The notes below the pieces were generated by a model. The model was not told where the DNA came from and ran no database searches. It worked only from the letters and a program-made list of their open reading frames with translations. The position numbers were made by a program, and so were the translations under genes. Shown piece after piece: positions 50,863 through 59,911 of a DNA stretch of 64,000 bases. Source of the stretch: Mycolicibacter senuensis (GTDB lineage Bacteria > Actinomycetota > Actinomycetes > Mycobacteriales > Mycobacteriaceae); the NCBI RefSeq assembly GCF_002101885.1, contig NZ_LQPS01000054.1, positions 62,001 through 126,000 of the forward strand, in the 5' to 3' direction. Each line of letters starts with the position of its first letter. Position 1 is the stretch's first letter.

Positions 50863-51768
50863 ATGGAACACCTCGCACACCGGTGCGCCACCGTAGCGGC
50901 TGCAGCCCTCACTGTAGGCGGACTCGTCGCGGCACTGACGTCGACGACACCGTCTCTTCCCGACGTGCAAGTCCATGACATCGACATGGCCGCGGCGAAC
51001 GTCGACACGAACGCGATCATCGAAACCATCGAGAACCACGTCCGCCCGGACATGGTCGGCAGTGGCGGCACCGACCAGATACAGCAGATCGACCTCGGAG
51101 ATCTGCTCACCGGCAATGGCGATGGCGACCTCGGGGACGGCGCGACGTTCAACGCCGGCGACCTGGACCAAAGCGCCCTGGACGCCTTGCTCAGCGAAGG
51201 CGGGGGATTCGACGCGCAGAGCGTGCTGGGCACCGTGGCGTTCGCTCCCGATCTCGGTGTTCTCGGAGTCCCCTCGGCCGGCGCGTTCGCCGGAACCGAG
51301 TCGGCCGCCGGCAGCGCGGCTGCCGGCGCTTTCGCCGGCATCGCCCTGGCCCTGAACGGCCTTCCGGCCGCCTACCAGTCGCTGCTCAGCGGCATTGCGA
51401 GCGCCGAATTGGCGTTCAACAGCGCCCTGGTGGAGGCACAGCTGGGTGTCCTCGGGCAGTTGGACGACGGCGACGCGGCCAGCGAGATCGCCCACTTCAT
51501 CTTCCTGGCCAACAACTCGATCGTGGCCCAGAGCCAGTACGCGCTGAACAGTATGCTCGGCATCGATCTGAGCGGAGCCGCCCTGCACGACAGCCTGTTC
51601 GGTGATTTCGACGCGAGCAGTGCCGCGTTCGGAGCCGACTGGGATGCCCTGCTGGCCTCCTTCACCCCGGAAGTGGTGTCGGCGGTGCTGCACGACAACC
51701 TCGCGTTGCTGCTGGCCGACCTCGACATTCCCAGTTACCTGGCGAGCTTCCTCCTCAGCCTCTTCTGA
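50863..51768 (+). CDS. Exported protein of unknown function
   Basis: A 301-residue protein with a signal peptide (CATVAAAALTVGGLVAALTS) and no recognised family. An acidic Gly-rich segment (TGNGDGDLGDGATFNAGDLD) is followed by an Ala/Gly-rich stretch and a mainly helical hydrophobic C-terminus rich in Leu and Ser. TGGAGGGG lies just upstream of the ATG at 50863. It sits in a 1.2 kb space between lpqW and mshB where M. tuberculosis has PE11/PPE17 and a TetR gene. Composition looks like mycobacterial surface proteins such as PE-like or PPE-associated proteins, but it has neither motif. Confidence 0.75.
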   Translation: MEHLAHRCATVAAAALTVGGLVAALTSTTPSLPDVQVHDIDMAAANVDTNAIIETIENHVRPDMVGSGGTDQIQQIDLGDLLTGNGDGDLGDGATFNAGDLDQSALDALLSEGGGFDAQSVLGTVAFAPDLGVLGVPSAGAFAGTESAAGSAAAGAFAGIALALNGLPAAYQSLLSGIASAELAFNSALVEAQLGVLGQLDDGDAASEIAHFIFLANNSIVAQSQYALNSMLGIDLSGAALHDSLFGDFDASSAAFGADWDALLASFTPEVVSAVLHDNLALLLADLDIPSYLASFLLSLF

Positions 51769-51807
51769 TAACCAGGCGTTCTCCGGACCATCGGTAGAGT
51801 TCCGGCC

Positions 51808-52734
51808 GTGTCGGATCAGACCCCGCGGTTGTTGTTCGTGCATGCCCACCCCGACGACGAGACGCTCACGACCGGCGCGACCATCGCGCACTACGCCGCG
51901 CTCGGCGCCGACGTGCATGTTGTGACCTGCACGCTCGGTGAAGAAGGCGAGGTCATCGGCGACCGCTGGGCCCACCTGGCGGTAGATCAGGCCGACCAGC
52001 TGGGCGGCTACCGGATCGCCGAGCTGGCCGCCGCGCTGCGGGAACTGGGCATCGGCGAACCGCAGTTTCTCGGCGGCGCCGGGCGCTGGCGGGACTCGGG
52101 GATGGCCGGCACCCCGCCCCGGCGACAGCAGCGATTCATCGACGCCGATGACACCGAGACCGTGGCAGCACTGGTGGCCGTCATCCGGCGGGTGCGACCA
52201 CACGTCGTGGTGGGCTACGACCCGACCGGTGGCTACGGCCATCCCGACCATGTGCACGTCCACCATGTCACCACCGCGGCGGTGGCCGCCGCGGCGGCCG
52301 ACGACGCCGGCCCGGACCAGGCCTGGTCCACGCCGAAGTTCTACTGGACGGTGACCGCCGCCAGCGTCTGGAGCGACGCCCGGGAGGCACTGCGGGACCC
52401 CGACCGGCTGCCGCACTGGTCGCTGCCGGGCGACGGCGACCGGCAAAACACGGTCGGAGGGTTCTCCGACGACCGCATCGATGCGGTCATCGAGGCCCCC
52501 GGATCGCGCGCGGCCAAGGTGGCGGCCATGGCCGCACACGCCACCCAGGTGACCGTCGGCCCCACCGGCCGGGCGTTCGCGTTGTCCAACAACGTGGCTC
52601 AGCCCATCGTGGACAGTGAGCACTACGTGCTGGCCGTCGGCAGCGCCGGCCCGCGCGACGACCGCGGCTGGGAGACTGATCTGCTGGCCGGACTTGGGCT
52701 CGGTGCGGCCGGGGACGCGGTAAGCTCCTGCTGA
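51808..52734 (+). CDS. mshB: GlcNAc-Ins deacetylase MshB (mycothiol synthesis)
   Basis: A 308-residue zinc deacetylase that makes GlcN-Ins, the second dedicated step of mycothiol biosynthesis. The zinc ligands are His14 and Asp17 in HAHPDDE and His148 in GHPDHVHVH, each one number above the M. tuberculosis positions 13, 16 and 147. Asp16 is the catalytic base. The GTG at 51808 gives MSDQTPRLLFVHAHPDDE. It corresponds to Rv1170. Confidence 0.96.
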   Translation: MSDQTPRLLFVHAHPDDETLTTGATIAHYAALGADVHVVTCTLGEEGEVIGDRWAHLAVDQADQLGGYRIAELAAALRELGIGEPQFLGGAGRWRDSGMAGTPPRRQQRFIDADDTETVAALVAVIRRVRPHVVVGYDPTGGYGHPDHVHVHHVTTAAVAAAAADDAGPDQAWSTPKFYWTVTAASVWSDAREALRDPDRLPHWSLPGDGDRQNTVGGFSDDRIDAVIEAPGSRAAKVAAMAAHATQVTVGPTGRAFALSNNVAQPIVDSEHYVLAVGSAGPRDDRGWETDLLAGLGLGAAGDAVSSC

Positions 52735-52771
52735 GCAAGTACCCGACACGTTAGGGCTAGGTGGTTTAGGC

Positions 52772-52879
52772 ATGGATCCCGATCTGGACCCGAACTTGGA
52801 GCACTGGCAGTGGTGGCTGGACAGCTACCAGTGGATGGTCGGTTCGATGGTCAGCCAGCTGGACAGCATCCCGACTTGA
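52772..52879 (+). CDS. 35-residue Trp-rich microprotein
   Basis: A very short gene encoding MDPDLDPNLEHWQWWLDSYQ followed by WMVGSMVSQLDSIPT. It has four Trp in 35 residues, an acidic start and an amphipathic or membrane-facing middle. It begins 37 bases after mshB, and its stop overlaps a TTG start of the following membrane-protein gene (TTGA), so the two may be coupled. No Shine-Dalgarno is seen. The function is unknown. The codon pattern and the coupled position support it as a true gene. Confidence 0.55.
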   Translation: MDPDLDPNLEHWQWWLDSYQWMVGSMVSQLDSIPT

Positions 52880-53319
52880 GCTCGGTCGCGCCGCTCACCG
52901 AGCCCGCGATGACCACCGATCCGCCGGGCCGGGCCGTGAACTACCCGGTACTGGCCCTGCTGGCCGTCGACGGCGTGCTCTGCGCCGTTTCCACCGCCCT
53001 GCTGCTGCCCGCGCACCTCGGCGCGGTCCCGTTTCCGCTCAGCGCTCTGGTGGGCGGTTTCGTCAATGCGGGTCTGCTGTGGGTCGCCCTGCGTTGCACG
53101 GCGTCATTGCGGCTGGCCGCCCTGCCGCTGTGGACCTGGTTGCTGACGATCGCGCTGATGACCCTCGGCGGGCCGGGCGATGACCTGATCTTCGCCGACC
53201 GCGGCGTGATGGCCTACGGCGTGCTGTTGATGATCGTGCTGGGCAGCGCCCCGCCGGGGTGGCTGTTGTGGCGGCGCCGCCTGGCGCTGTCGGCCGGCCG
53301 GCCGGCCGGCGAGCCCTGA
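52876..53319 (+). CDS. Small integral membrane protein (Rv1171-like)
   Basis: A membrane protein of 147 residues from TTG 52876 or 136 from ATG 52909. It has four hydrophobic segments: VLALLAVDGVLCAVSTALLL, FPLSALVGGFVNAGLLWVAL, LPLWTWLLTIALMTL, and MAYGVLLMIVLGSAPPGWLL. Position between mshB and fbiC matches Rv1171. The function is unknown. I prefer the TTG because it overlaps the upstream small gene, but no ribosome site decides it. Confidence 0.8.
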   Translation: MSSVAPLTEPAMTTDPPGRAVNYPVLALLAVDGVLCAVSTALLLPAHLGAVPFPLSALVGGFVNAGLLWVALRCTASLRLAALPLWTWLLTIALMTLGGPGDDLIFADRGVMAYGVLLMIVLGSAPPGWLLWRRRLALSAGRPAGEP

Positions 53320-53397
53320 GGACCGGGCGGGCGCGCCCTGCGCTCCGGGCTACCTCGAAGGGCAGTTCGGGGCGGCGACTACTGTGGCGCATATGGC

Positions 53398-56001
53398 ATG
53401 CGCGAGATTCCGGGTGCGGGTGACGCGCGGATGACGAACCCGTCGGCGCTGCGGCGAGTCCTGCGGCGGGCCCGCGACGGCGTGCTCCTCAACAGCGAGG
53501 AAACTGCCATCGCGATGAGTGCTCGCGGTCCCGACCTGGCCGACCTGTGCGCCAGCGCGGCCCGGGTCCGAGACGCCGGCCTGGCATCCGGTGGCCGGCG
53601 CGGGCCGGGCGGCAGGCTGCCGGTCAGCTACTCGCGCAAGGTGTTCATCCCGGTCACCCACCTGTGCCGTGACACCTGCCACTACTGCACCTTCGTCACC
53701 GTGCCCGGCGTGCTGCGAGCCCGGGGCAAGCAGATGTACCTGGGGCCCGACGAGATCCTCGAGATCGCCCGTCGCGGTGCCGAGTTGGGTTGCAAAGAGG
53801 CACTGTTCACCCTCGGGGACCGGCCCGAGGAGCGCTGGCCCGAAGCGCGGCAATGGCTCGACGAGCGCGGCTATGACAGCACGCTGGCCTATGTGCGAGC
53901 GATGGCCATCCGGGTGCTGGAGGAGACCGGCCTGCTGCCGCACCTGAACCCCGGGGTGATGAGCTGGTCGGAGATGTCGCGGCTCAAGCCGGTGGCGCCG
54001 TCGATGGGCATGATGCTGGAGTCCACCTCGCGGCGGCTGTTCGAGACCAAGGGGCTGGCGCACTACGGCAGCCCTGACAAGGATCCGGCGGTACGGCTGC
54101 GCACGCTGGCCGATGCGGGCCGACTCTCGATCCCGTTCACCACCGGCCTGCTGGTCGGCATCGGCGAGACGCTGGCCGAGCGTGCCGACACCGTGCACGC
54201 GATCCGCAAGGTGCACAAGGAATTCGGGCACATCCAGGAAGTGATCGTGCAGAACTTCCGGGCCAAAGAACACACCGCGATGGCGTCGACGCCGGACGCG
54301 GGCGTCGAGGAGTTCCTGGCCGCCGTGGCGGCGACCAGACTGGTGCTGGGCCCCAAGATGCGGGTGCAGGCACCGCCCAACCTGGTCTCGCCCGAGGAGT
54401 GTCTGGCGCTGATCGGCGCCGGGGTCGACGACTGGGGCGGGGTGTCGCCGCTGACGCCCGATCATGTCAATCCGGAGCGGCCCTGGCCCGCGCTGGACGA
54501 TCTGGCCGCGGTCACCGAGCAGGCCGGCTACGACCTGGTGCAGCGGCTCACCGCACAGCCCGACTACGTGCAGGCCGGCGCGGCGTGGATCGACCCGCGG
54601 GTACGCCCGCACGTCGCGGCGCTGGCCGACCCGGACACCGGCTGGGCGCGCGAGGTCAACCCGGTCGGGTTGCCGTGGCAGGAGCCCGACGAGGTGGTCT
54701 CCGCCGGCCGGGTGGATCTGCACGCCGCCATCGACGTCGACGGCCGGGCCACCGAGACCCGCAGTGACCTGGGTAGCGCCTTCGGGGACTGGGAGTCGAT
54801 CCGCGAACAGATTCACCAATTGGCCGCCCGCGCACCCGAACGCGTCGACACCGACGTGCTGGCCGCGTTGCGCTCTGCGGAACGCGACCCGGCCGGCTGC
54901 ACCGACGCCGAGTATCTGGCGCTGGCCACCGCGGACGGCCCGGCATTGGACGCCGTTGCCGCCCTGGCCGATTCATTGCGCCGCGATGTCGTCGGCGACG
55001 ACGTGACCTACGTGGTCAACCGCAATATCAATTTCACCAACATCTGCTACGTGGGCTGCCGGTTCTGCGCGTTCGCCCAGCGCAAAGGGGATGCCGACGC
55101 GTTCTCGCTGTCGAATGCCGAGGTCGGCCAGCGCGCCTATGAGGCGCATCTGGCCGGCGCCACCGAGGTCTGCATGCAGGGCGGGATCGACCCGGAATTG
55201 CCGGTCACCGGTTACGCCGACCTGGTGCGCGCGGTCAAGGCCCGGGTGCCGTCGATGCACGTGCACGCCTTCTCGCCGATGGAGATCACCAACGGGGTGT
55301 CCAAGAGCGGCTTGAGTATTCGGGAGTGGCTGATCAGCTTGCGCGAGGCCGGCCTGGGCAGCATCCCGGGCACCGCCGCGGAGATCCTCGACGACGAGAT
55401 TCGCTGGGTGCTGACCAAGGGCAAGTTGCCGACCTCGATGTGGGTCGAGGTCATCACCACCGCGCACGAGGTCGGGCTGCGGTCGAGTTCGACGATGATG
55501 TACGGCCACATCGATTCGCCGCGCCATTGGATCGGGCACTTTAAGGTGCTGCGCGACATCCAGGACCGCACCGGCGGGTTCACCGAGTTCGTGCCGTTGC
55601 CGTTCGTGCACCAGAGCTCGCCGCTGTACCTGGCCGGGGGCGCGCGGCCCGGCCCGAGCCACCGCGACAACCGTGCGGTGCACGCGGTGGCCCGGATCAT
55701 GTTGCACGGGCGGATCCCCAACATCCAGACCAGCTGGGTCAAGCTCGGGGTGCACCGCACCCAGGTGATGCTCAACGGTGGCGCCAACGATCTGGGCGGC
55801 ACCCTGATGGAGGAGACCATCTCCCGGATGGCGGGCTCCGAGCACGGCTCGGCCAAGACCATCGCCGAATTGGTGGGGATCGCCGAGGGCATCGGCCGTC
55901 CCGCTCGCCAGCGCACCACCGACTACGCGCCCCAATTACCGCGAGCTGGGGCCACCACCCGCTTGCGGGGGAGCGCGTCCCCGGCCGACACGCCGGGCTG
56001 A
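53398..56001 (+). CDS. fbiC: FO synthase FbiC (F420 biosynthesis)
   Basis: An 867-residue fusion of the CofG and CofH radical SAM enzymes that together make FO, the deazaflavin part of coenzyme F420. Each half has its radical SAM CxxxCxxC: Cys90, 94 and 97 in CRDTCHYC, and Cys550, 554 and 557 in CYVGCRFC. An ATG at 53431 is an alternative start. It corresponds to Rv1173. F420 made from it serves enzymes such as the PPOX protein at 34172. Confidence 0.97.
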   Translation: MREIPGAGDARMTNPSALRRVLRRARDGVLLNSEETAIAMSARGPDLADLCASAARVRDAGLASGGRRGPGGRLPVSYSRKVFIPVTHLCRDTCHYCTFVTVPGVLRARGKQMYLGPDEILEIARRGAELGCKEALFTLGDRPEERWPEARQWLDERGYDSTLAYVRAMAIRVLEETGLLPHLNPGVMSWSEMSRLKPVAPSMGMMLESTSRRLFETKGLAHYGSPDKDPAVRLRTLADAGRLSIPFTTGLLVGIGETLAERADTVHAIRKVHKEFGHIQEVIVQNFRAKEHTAMASTPDAGVEEFLAAVAATRLVLGPKMRVQAPPNLVSPEECLALIGAGVDDWGGVSPLTPDHVNPERPWPALDDLAAVTEQAGYDLVQRLTAQPDYVQAGAAWIDPRVRPHVAALADPDTGWAREVNPVGLPWQEPDEVVSAGRVDLHAAIDVDGRATETRSDLGSAFGDWESIREQIHQLAARAPERVDTDVLAALRSAERDPAGCTDAEYLALATADGPALDAVAALADSLRRDVVGDDVTYVVNRNINFTNICYVGCRFCAFAQRKGDADAFSLSNAEVGQRAYEAHLAGATEVCMQGGIDPELPVTGYADLVRAVKARVPSMHVHAFSPMEITNGVSKSGLSIREWLISLREAGLGSIPGTAAEILDDEIRWVLTKGKLPTSMWVEVITTAHEVGLRSSSTMMYGHIDSPRHWIGHFKVLRDIQDRTGGFTEFVPLPFVHQSSPLYLAGGARPGPSHRDNRAVHAVARIMLHGRIPNIQTSWVKLGVHRTQVMLNGGANDLGGTLMEETISRMAGSEHGSAKTIAELVGIAEGIGRPARQRTTDYAPQLPRAGATTRLRGSASPADTPG

Positions 56002-56035
56002 CAACCGGATTTGCGCACGCTCACCGGCGGGTGGA

Positions 56036-58078
56036 CTACAGGCGCGCGGCCAGCTCGGTGCCCTGCTTGATGGCCCGCTTGGCATCCAGTTCGGCCGCCA
56101 GCGCCGCCCCGCCGATGACATGCGGACGCACCCCGCGTGGCCGCAAGCCGTCCACGAGGTCACGCACCGATTCCTGCCCGGCGCAGATCACCACGTTGTC
56201 CACGGCCAGCAGCTGCGGGCGCGACCTCTTCCGGCCGTAACTGATGTGCAACCCGTCGTCATCGATACGCTCATAGTTGACCCCGGAGAGTTGTTGGACG
56301 CCTTTGGCTTTCAACGACGCCCGGTGCACCCAACCGCTGGTCTTGCCGAGCTTGCGGCCCTGCGCGCCCTCGGTCCGTGCCAACAGGTAGACCTGCCGGG
56401 CCGGCGGCGCGGGATCCGGCGGCGCCAGCGCACCCCGTGCCTCCCAGGGGTCGGCGGCGCCCCATTCGGCCCGCCACTCTTTGAGGTTCAGTGTCGGCGA
56501 GGACTCCGGGTTCGCCACGACCAGGAACTCGCTGACGTCGAAGCCGATGCCGCCGGCGCCGATCACCGCCACCGCGGCGCCCACCGGGCGGCCGTTGATC
56601 GCATCGGCATACGACAGCACCATCGGATGCTCGATGCCGGGAATCTGCGGGATCCGCGGCTTCACACCGGTGGCCAGGATCACCTCGTCGAAGGCGGTCA
56701 ATTCCTCGACCCCGGCACGACGGCCCAGTCGCACGGTCACCGCGTACTTGTCCAGCATCGTGGTGTAGTAGCGGATCGTCCCGGCGAACTCCTCTTTGCC
56801 GGGAATCCGCTTGGCCAGATCGAATTGACCGCCGATGAACTCGTTGGCCTCGAACAGCGTCACCTGGTGGCCGCATTCGGCGGCCGTCACCGCCGCCGAC
56901 AGCCCGGCCGGTCCGGCGCCGACCACCGCGATGCTCCGGCGGCGCCGTGTCGGGCGCAGGACCAGCGTCGTCTCGTGGCCGGCGCGGGGGTTGACCAGAC
57001 ACGAGACCTTCTTGTGCACGAAGGCATGGTCGAGGCAGGCCTGGTTGCAGGCGATGCAGGTGTTGATCTGGTCGGCCCGGCCGGCGGCGGCCTTGCGAAC
57101 CCAGTCGGGGTCGGCCAGCATCGGGCGGGCCATCGAGATCAGTTGGACCGAGGTCTCGGCGAGGATCTGTTCGCCGGCCTGCGGCATGTTGATCCGGTTG
57201 GACGCCACCACCGGGATCGTGACGTGATCGGCGAGGGCATGCGAGATGTCGACGAACGCACTGTTGGGGACCGACGTGACGATGGTCGGTACCCGGGCCT
57301 CGTGCCAGCCGAAGCCGGAGTTGATCAGGGTGGCCCCGGCGTCCTCGACTTCGGTTGCCAGCGCGAGGACTTCGTCCCAGCTCTGCCCTTCCTCGACGTA
57401 GTCGGCCAGCGACATCCGGTAGCAGATGATGAAGTCGGGACCTACCGCCGCGCGGGTGCGCGCCACGATCTCCACCGGGAAGCGGCGCCGGTTGGCCGGG
57501 GTTCCGCCGTAGCGGTCGGTGCGTTTGTTGGTGCGTGGCGCCAGGAACTGGTTCAGCAGATACCCTTCGCTGCCCATGATCTCCACACCGTCATAGCCGG
57601 CCTCCCGGGCCAGTTCGGCCGCCCGGGCGAAGTCGGCGATGGTCGAGTCGACGCCGCGCGAGGAGAGCGCCCGCGGCCGGAACGGGTTGATCGGTGCCTT
57701 GATCGCCGAGGCGCTGACCGAAAACGGGTGGTAGGCATAGCGTCCCGCGTGCAGCACCTGGAGCGCGATCTTGCCGCCCGCGTCGTGGACGGCGTCGGTG
57801 ACGCGGCGGTGCCGGCGGGCGTCGGCGGGGCTGGTCATCGCCGAGGCGAATGGCAGCAGCCAGCCGGTCCGGTTCGGGGCGTATCCGCCGGTGATGATCA
57901 ACCCGACGCCGCCGCGGGCGCGTTCGGCGAAGTACTCGGCCAGCTTGTCGATGTCGGAGGCCCGATCCTCCAGGCCGGTGTGCATCGAACCCATCACCAC
58001 CCGGTTGGCCAGCGTGGTGAAGCCCAGGTCCAACGGGGACAACAGCATCGGGAAGGGGTTGGTGGATCGCGTCGTCAT
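56036..58078 (-). CDS. fadH: 2,4-dienoyl-CoA reductase FadH
   Basis: A 680-residue reductase, NADPH-dependent, used in beta-oxidation of unsaturated fatty acids. The N-terminal half is an old-yellow-enzyme barrel (FMN). The [4Fe-4S] Cys follow in CIACNQACLDH and KVSCLVNPRAG. Two dinucleotide-binding motifs come next, GAGPAGLSAAVTAAE (FAD) and VIGAGGIGFDVSE (NADPH). The length is typical of FadH. It corresponds to Rv1175c and is convergent with fbiC, 34 bases away. The padR gene lies upstream in the same direction, 10 bases away. Confidence 0.95.
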   Translation of the reverse strand: MTTRSTNPFPMLLSPLDLGFTTLANRVVMGSMHTGLEDRASDIDKLAEYFAERARGGVGLIITGGYAPNRTGWLLPFASAMTSPADARRHRRVTDAVHDAGGKIALQVLHAGRYAYHPFSVSASAIKAPINPFRPRALSSRGVDSTIADFARAAELAREAGYDGVEIMGSEGYLLNQFLAPRTNKRTDRYGGTPANRRRFPVEIVARTRAAVGPDFIICYRMSLADYVEEGQSWDEVLALATEVEDAGATLINSGFGWHEARVPTIVTSVPNSAFVDISHALADHVTIPVVASNRINMPQAGEQILAETSVQLISMARPMLADPDWVRKAAAGRADQINTCIACNQACLDHAFVHKKVSCLVNPRAGHETTLVLRPTRRRRSIAVVGAGPAGLSAAVTAAECGHQVTLFEANEFIGGQFDLAKRIPGKEEFAGTIRYYTTMLDKYAVTVRLGRRAGVEELTAFDEVILATGVKPRIPQIPGIEHPMVLSYADAINGRPVGAAVAVIGAGGIGFDVSEFLVVANPESSPTLNLKEWRAEWGAADPWEARGALAPPDPAPPARQVYLLARTEGAQGRKLGKTSGWVHRASLKAKGVQQLSGVNYERIDDDGLHISYGRKRSRPQLLAVDNVVICAGQESVRDLVDGLRPRGVRPHVIGGAALAAELDAKRAIKQGTELAARL

Positions 58079-58088
58079 GGTGCCGCCT

Positions 58089-58637
58089 TCACCTCAGTGC
58101 CTCCTCGACCTCGTCGAGCCAGTCGATCGCGCTTTCTTCGGCCCGGATGCCGCCGCGCAACACCAGGTACTGGTGCAGTGCGGCCCCGGGCAGCGAGCCG
58201 GGATCGGGGAACTGCTTCTTCTCCAGGGCGCGGTAGACGTCGAGTCGCGCGGAACGCTCGGCGCGTAACGTGACGGCCTGCTCGCGCACCGCGGCGGCGT
58301 CCCCGTAGCCGGCGCCGCGGATCTTGACCGCCAATTCCCGCAGCCGGTTGTCGACGAGCGAGTTTCCGCGACCGGCGAGCGGTGCGGCGAGCCAACGTGC
58401 CAGCTCGTCACGGCCCGCCTCGGCGACGGTGTAGACCTTCTTGTCCGGGCGGCCCCGCTGGGCCACCTCGGTGGCGACCACCCAGCCGTCGGCCTCCATG
58501 CTGCGCAGCGTGCGGTAGATCTGCTGGTGGGTGGCGCTCCAGAAGTACCCGATCGAACGGTCGAATCGGTTGGCGAGCTCGTAGCCGGAGCCGGCCTGCT
58601 CGGATAGCGACACCAGGATCGCGTGGGGAAGGGCCAC
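58089..58637 (-). CDS. PadR-family transcriptional regulator (Rv1176c-like)
   Basis: A 182-residue PadR regulator. The winged helix is at the N-terminus: LPHAILVSLSEQ, SGYELANRFDRSIGYFWSATHQQIYRTLRSMEADGW, followed by GRPDKKVYTVAEAGRDEL as the wing. A C-terminal helical dimerisation part ends LRGGIRAEESAIDWLDEVEEALR. The GTG at 58637 gives VALPHAIL, the N-terminus of the M. tuberculosis homologue as I remember it. Longer starts up to 58655 are possible. A palindrome lies 33 bases upstream, and it likely controls itself and fadH. Confidence 0.9.
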   Translation of the reverse strand: MALPHAILVSLSEQAGSGYELANRFDRSIGYFWSATHQQIYRTLRSMEADGWVVATEVAQRGRPDKKVYTVAEAGRDELARWLAAPLAGRGNSLVDNRLRELAVKIRGAGYGDAAAVREQAVTLRAERSARLDVYRALEKKQFPDPGSLPGAALHQYLVLRGGIRAEESAIDWLDEVEEALR

Positions 58638-58669
58638 GACGGCGAGCATAGGCATCCGGCCGCCCGCTA

Positions 58670-58690
58670 TGCAACTAGTTGCAGTGCAAC
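58670..58690. promoter_or_regulatory. Overlapping palindromes, probable PadR operator
   Basis: TGCAACTAGTTGCA (58670-58683) is a perfect 14-base palindrome. GTTGCA-G-TGCAAC (58678-58690) overlaps it. Both lie between the divergent padR (start 58637) and dapC (start 58796) genes, close to padR. Confidence 0.6.
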
Positions 58691-58795
58691 TGCGTGCATA
58701 GCCGGGGTTATATCGCTCGGCGGCCCGCCGTCCCCCCGCGGCTACTATCAGAAACCGATGAATCCGCCGCCCCGTCTCCGCCCCGCCGCCGCCCC

Positions 58796-59911
58796 GTGAG
58801 TCCCGTGTTTGGCGGCCGATCGGCCGCCCTGCCGACTTTCCCGTGGGACACGCTGGCCGACGTGACGGCGCTGGCCAAGGCCCACCCCGACGGCATCGTC
58901 GACTTGTCGGTCGGCACCCCCGTCGACTCGGTCGCCCCGGTCATCCGCGACGCATTGGCGGCGGCCTCGTCGGCGCCGGGATATCCGACCACGGCCGGTA
59001 CCCCGGCACTGCGGGCCTCAGCGGTCGCGGCGCTGGCCCGCCGCTATGGCATCACCGGCCTCGCCGAGTCGGCGGTACTGCCGGTGATCGGCACCAAGGA
59101 GCTCATCGCCTGGCTGCCGACCCTGCTCGGTCTCGGCGGCGGCGACGTGGTGGTGGTGCCCGAATTGGCGTACCCGACCTACGAGGTGGGAGCTCGGCTC
59201 GCCGGGGCGTCATGGCTGCGCAGTGACGCACCGGAGCGACTCGACGCGCCGCCGGCCCTGGTCTATCTGAACTCGCCCAGCAACCCGACCGGAGCCATCC
59301 TGACCGCCGGTGAGCTACGCGCTGTCGTCGGCTGGGCCCGCGAGAAGGGGGTGCTGCTGGTCTCAGACGAGTGCTATCTGGGGTTGGGGTGGGACGACAC
59401 GGCACCGCGGTCGGTGCTGCACCCGCAGGTGTGCGACGGCGACCACACCGGTCTGCTGGCGGTGCACTCGCTGTCGAAAACATCGTCGCTGGCCGCCTAC
59501 CGGGCGGGCTTCGTCGCCGGGGATGCCGCGGTGGTGGCCGAACTGCTCGCGGTGCGCAAACACGCCGGCATGATGGTCCCGACCCCGGTGCAGGCGGCGA
59601 TGGTCGCCGCCCTCGACGACGACGAACACGAACACGAACAGCGCGACCGGTATGCGCGGCGGCGTAAGACACTGCTGCCGGCGCTGCGCGCGGCCGGCTT
59701 CACCGTCGATCTGTCGCAAGGCGGGCTGTATCTGTGGGCCACCCGCGGTGAGCCGTGCCGCAGCACGCTGGGGTGGCTGGCCGAGCGCGGCATCCTGGTG
59801 GCGCCCGGGGAGTTCTACGGGCCGGCCGGGGCCGAGCACGTCCGGGTGGCGCTGACCGCCCCCGACGAGCGGATCGCCGCGGCGGCCGAGCGGCTCGGTT
59901 CGGAGCGTTAG
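58796..59911 (+). CDS. dapC: N-succinyldiaminopimelate aminotransferase DapC
   Basis: A 371-residue fold-type I PLP aminotransferase of lysine/diaminopimelate biosynthesis. The catalytic Lys is in SLSKTSSLAAYRAGF, cofactor residues in NSPSNPTG and SDECYLGLG, and a C-terminal Arg in the EHVRVALT segment. It corresponds to Rv1178. The GTG at 58796 gives VSPVFGGRSAALPTFPWD. In M. tuberculosis the ferredoxin gene fdxC (Rv1177) stands directly upstream. Here there is only a 158-base gap to padR and no ferredoxin. Confidence 0.94.
   Translation: MSPVFGGRSAALPTFPWDTLADVTALAKAHPDGIVDLSVGTPVDSVAPVIRDALAAASSAPGYPTTAGTPALRASAVAALARRYGITGLAESAVLPVIGTKELIAWLPTLLGLGGGDVVVVPELAYPTYEVGARLAGASWLRSDAPERLDAPPALVYLNSPSNPTGAILTAGELRAVVGWAREKGVLLVSDECYLGLGWDDTAPRSVLHPQVCDGDHTGLLAVHSLSKTSSLAAYRAGFVAGDAAVVAELLAVRKHAGMMVPTPVQAAMVAALDDDEHEHEQRDRYARRRKTLLPALRAAGFTVDLSQGGLYLWATRGEPCRSTLGWLAERGILVAPGEFYGPAGAEHVRVALTAPDERIAAAAERLGSER

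Noticed and set aside
56120..58273. Long plus-strand open frame opposite fadH and padR
   Set aside because: The product is low-complexity with no family features, while the opposite strand encodes complete FadH and PadR proteins.
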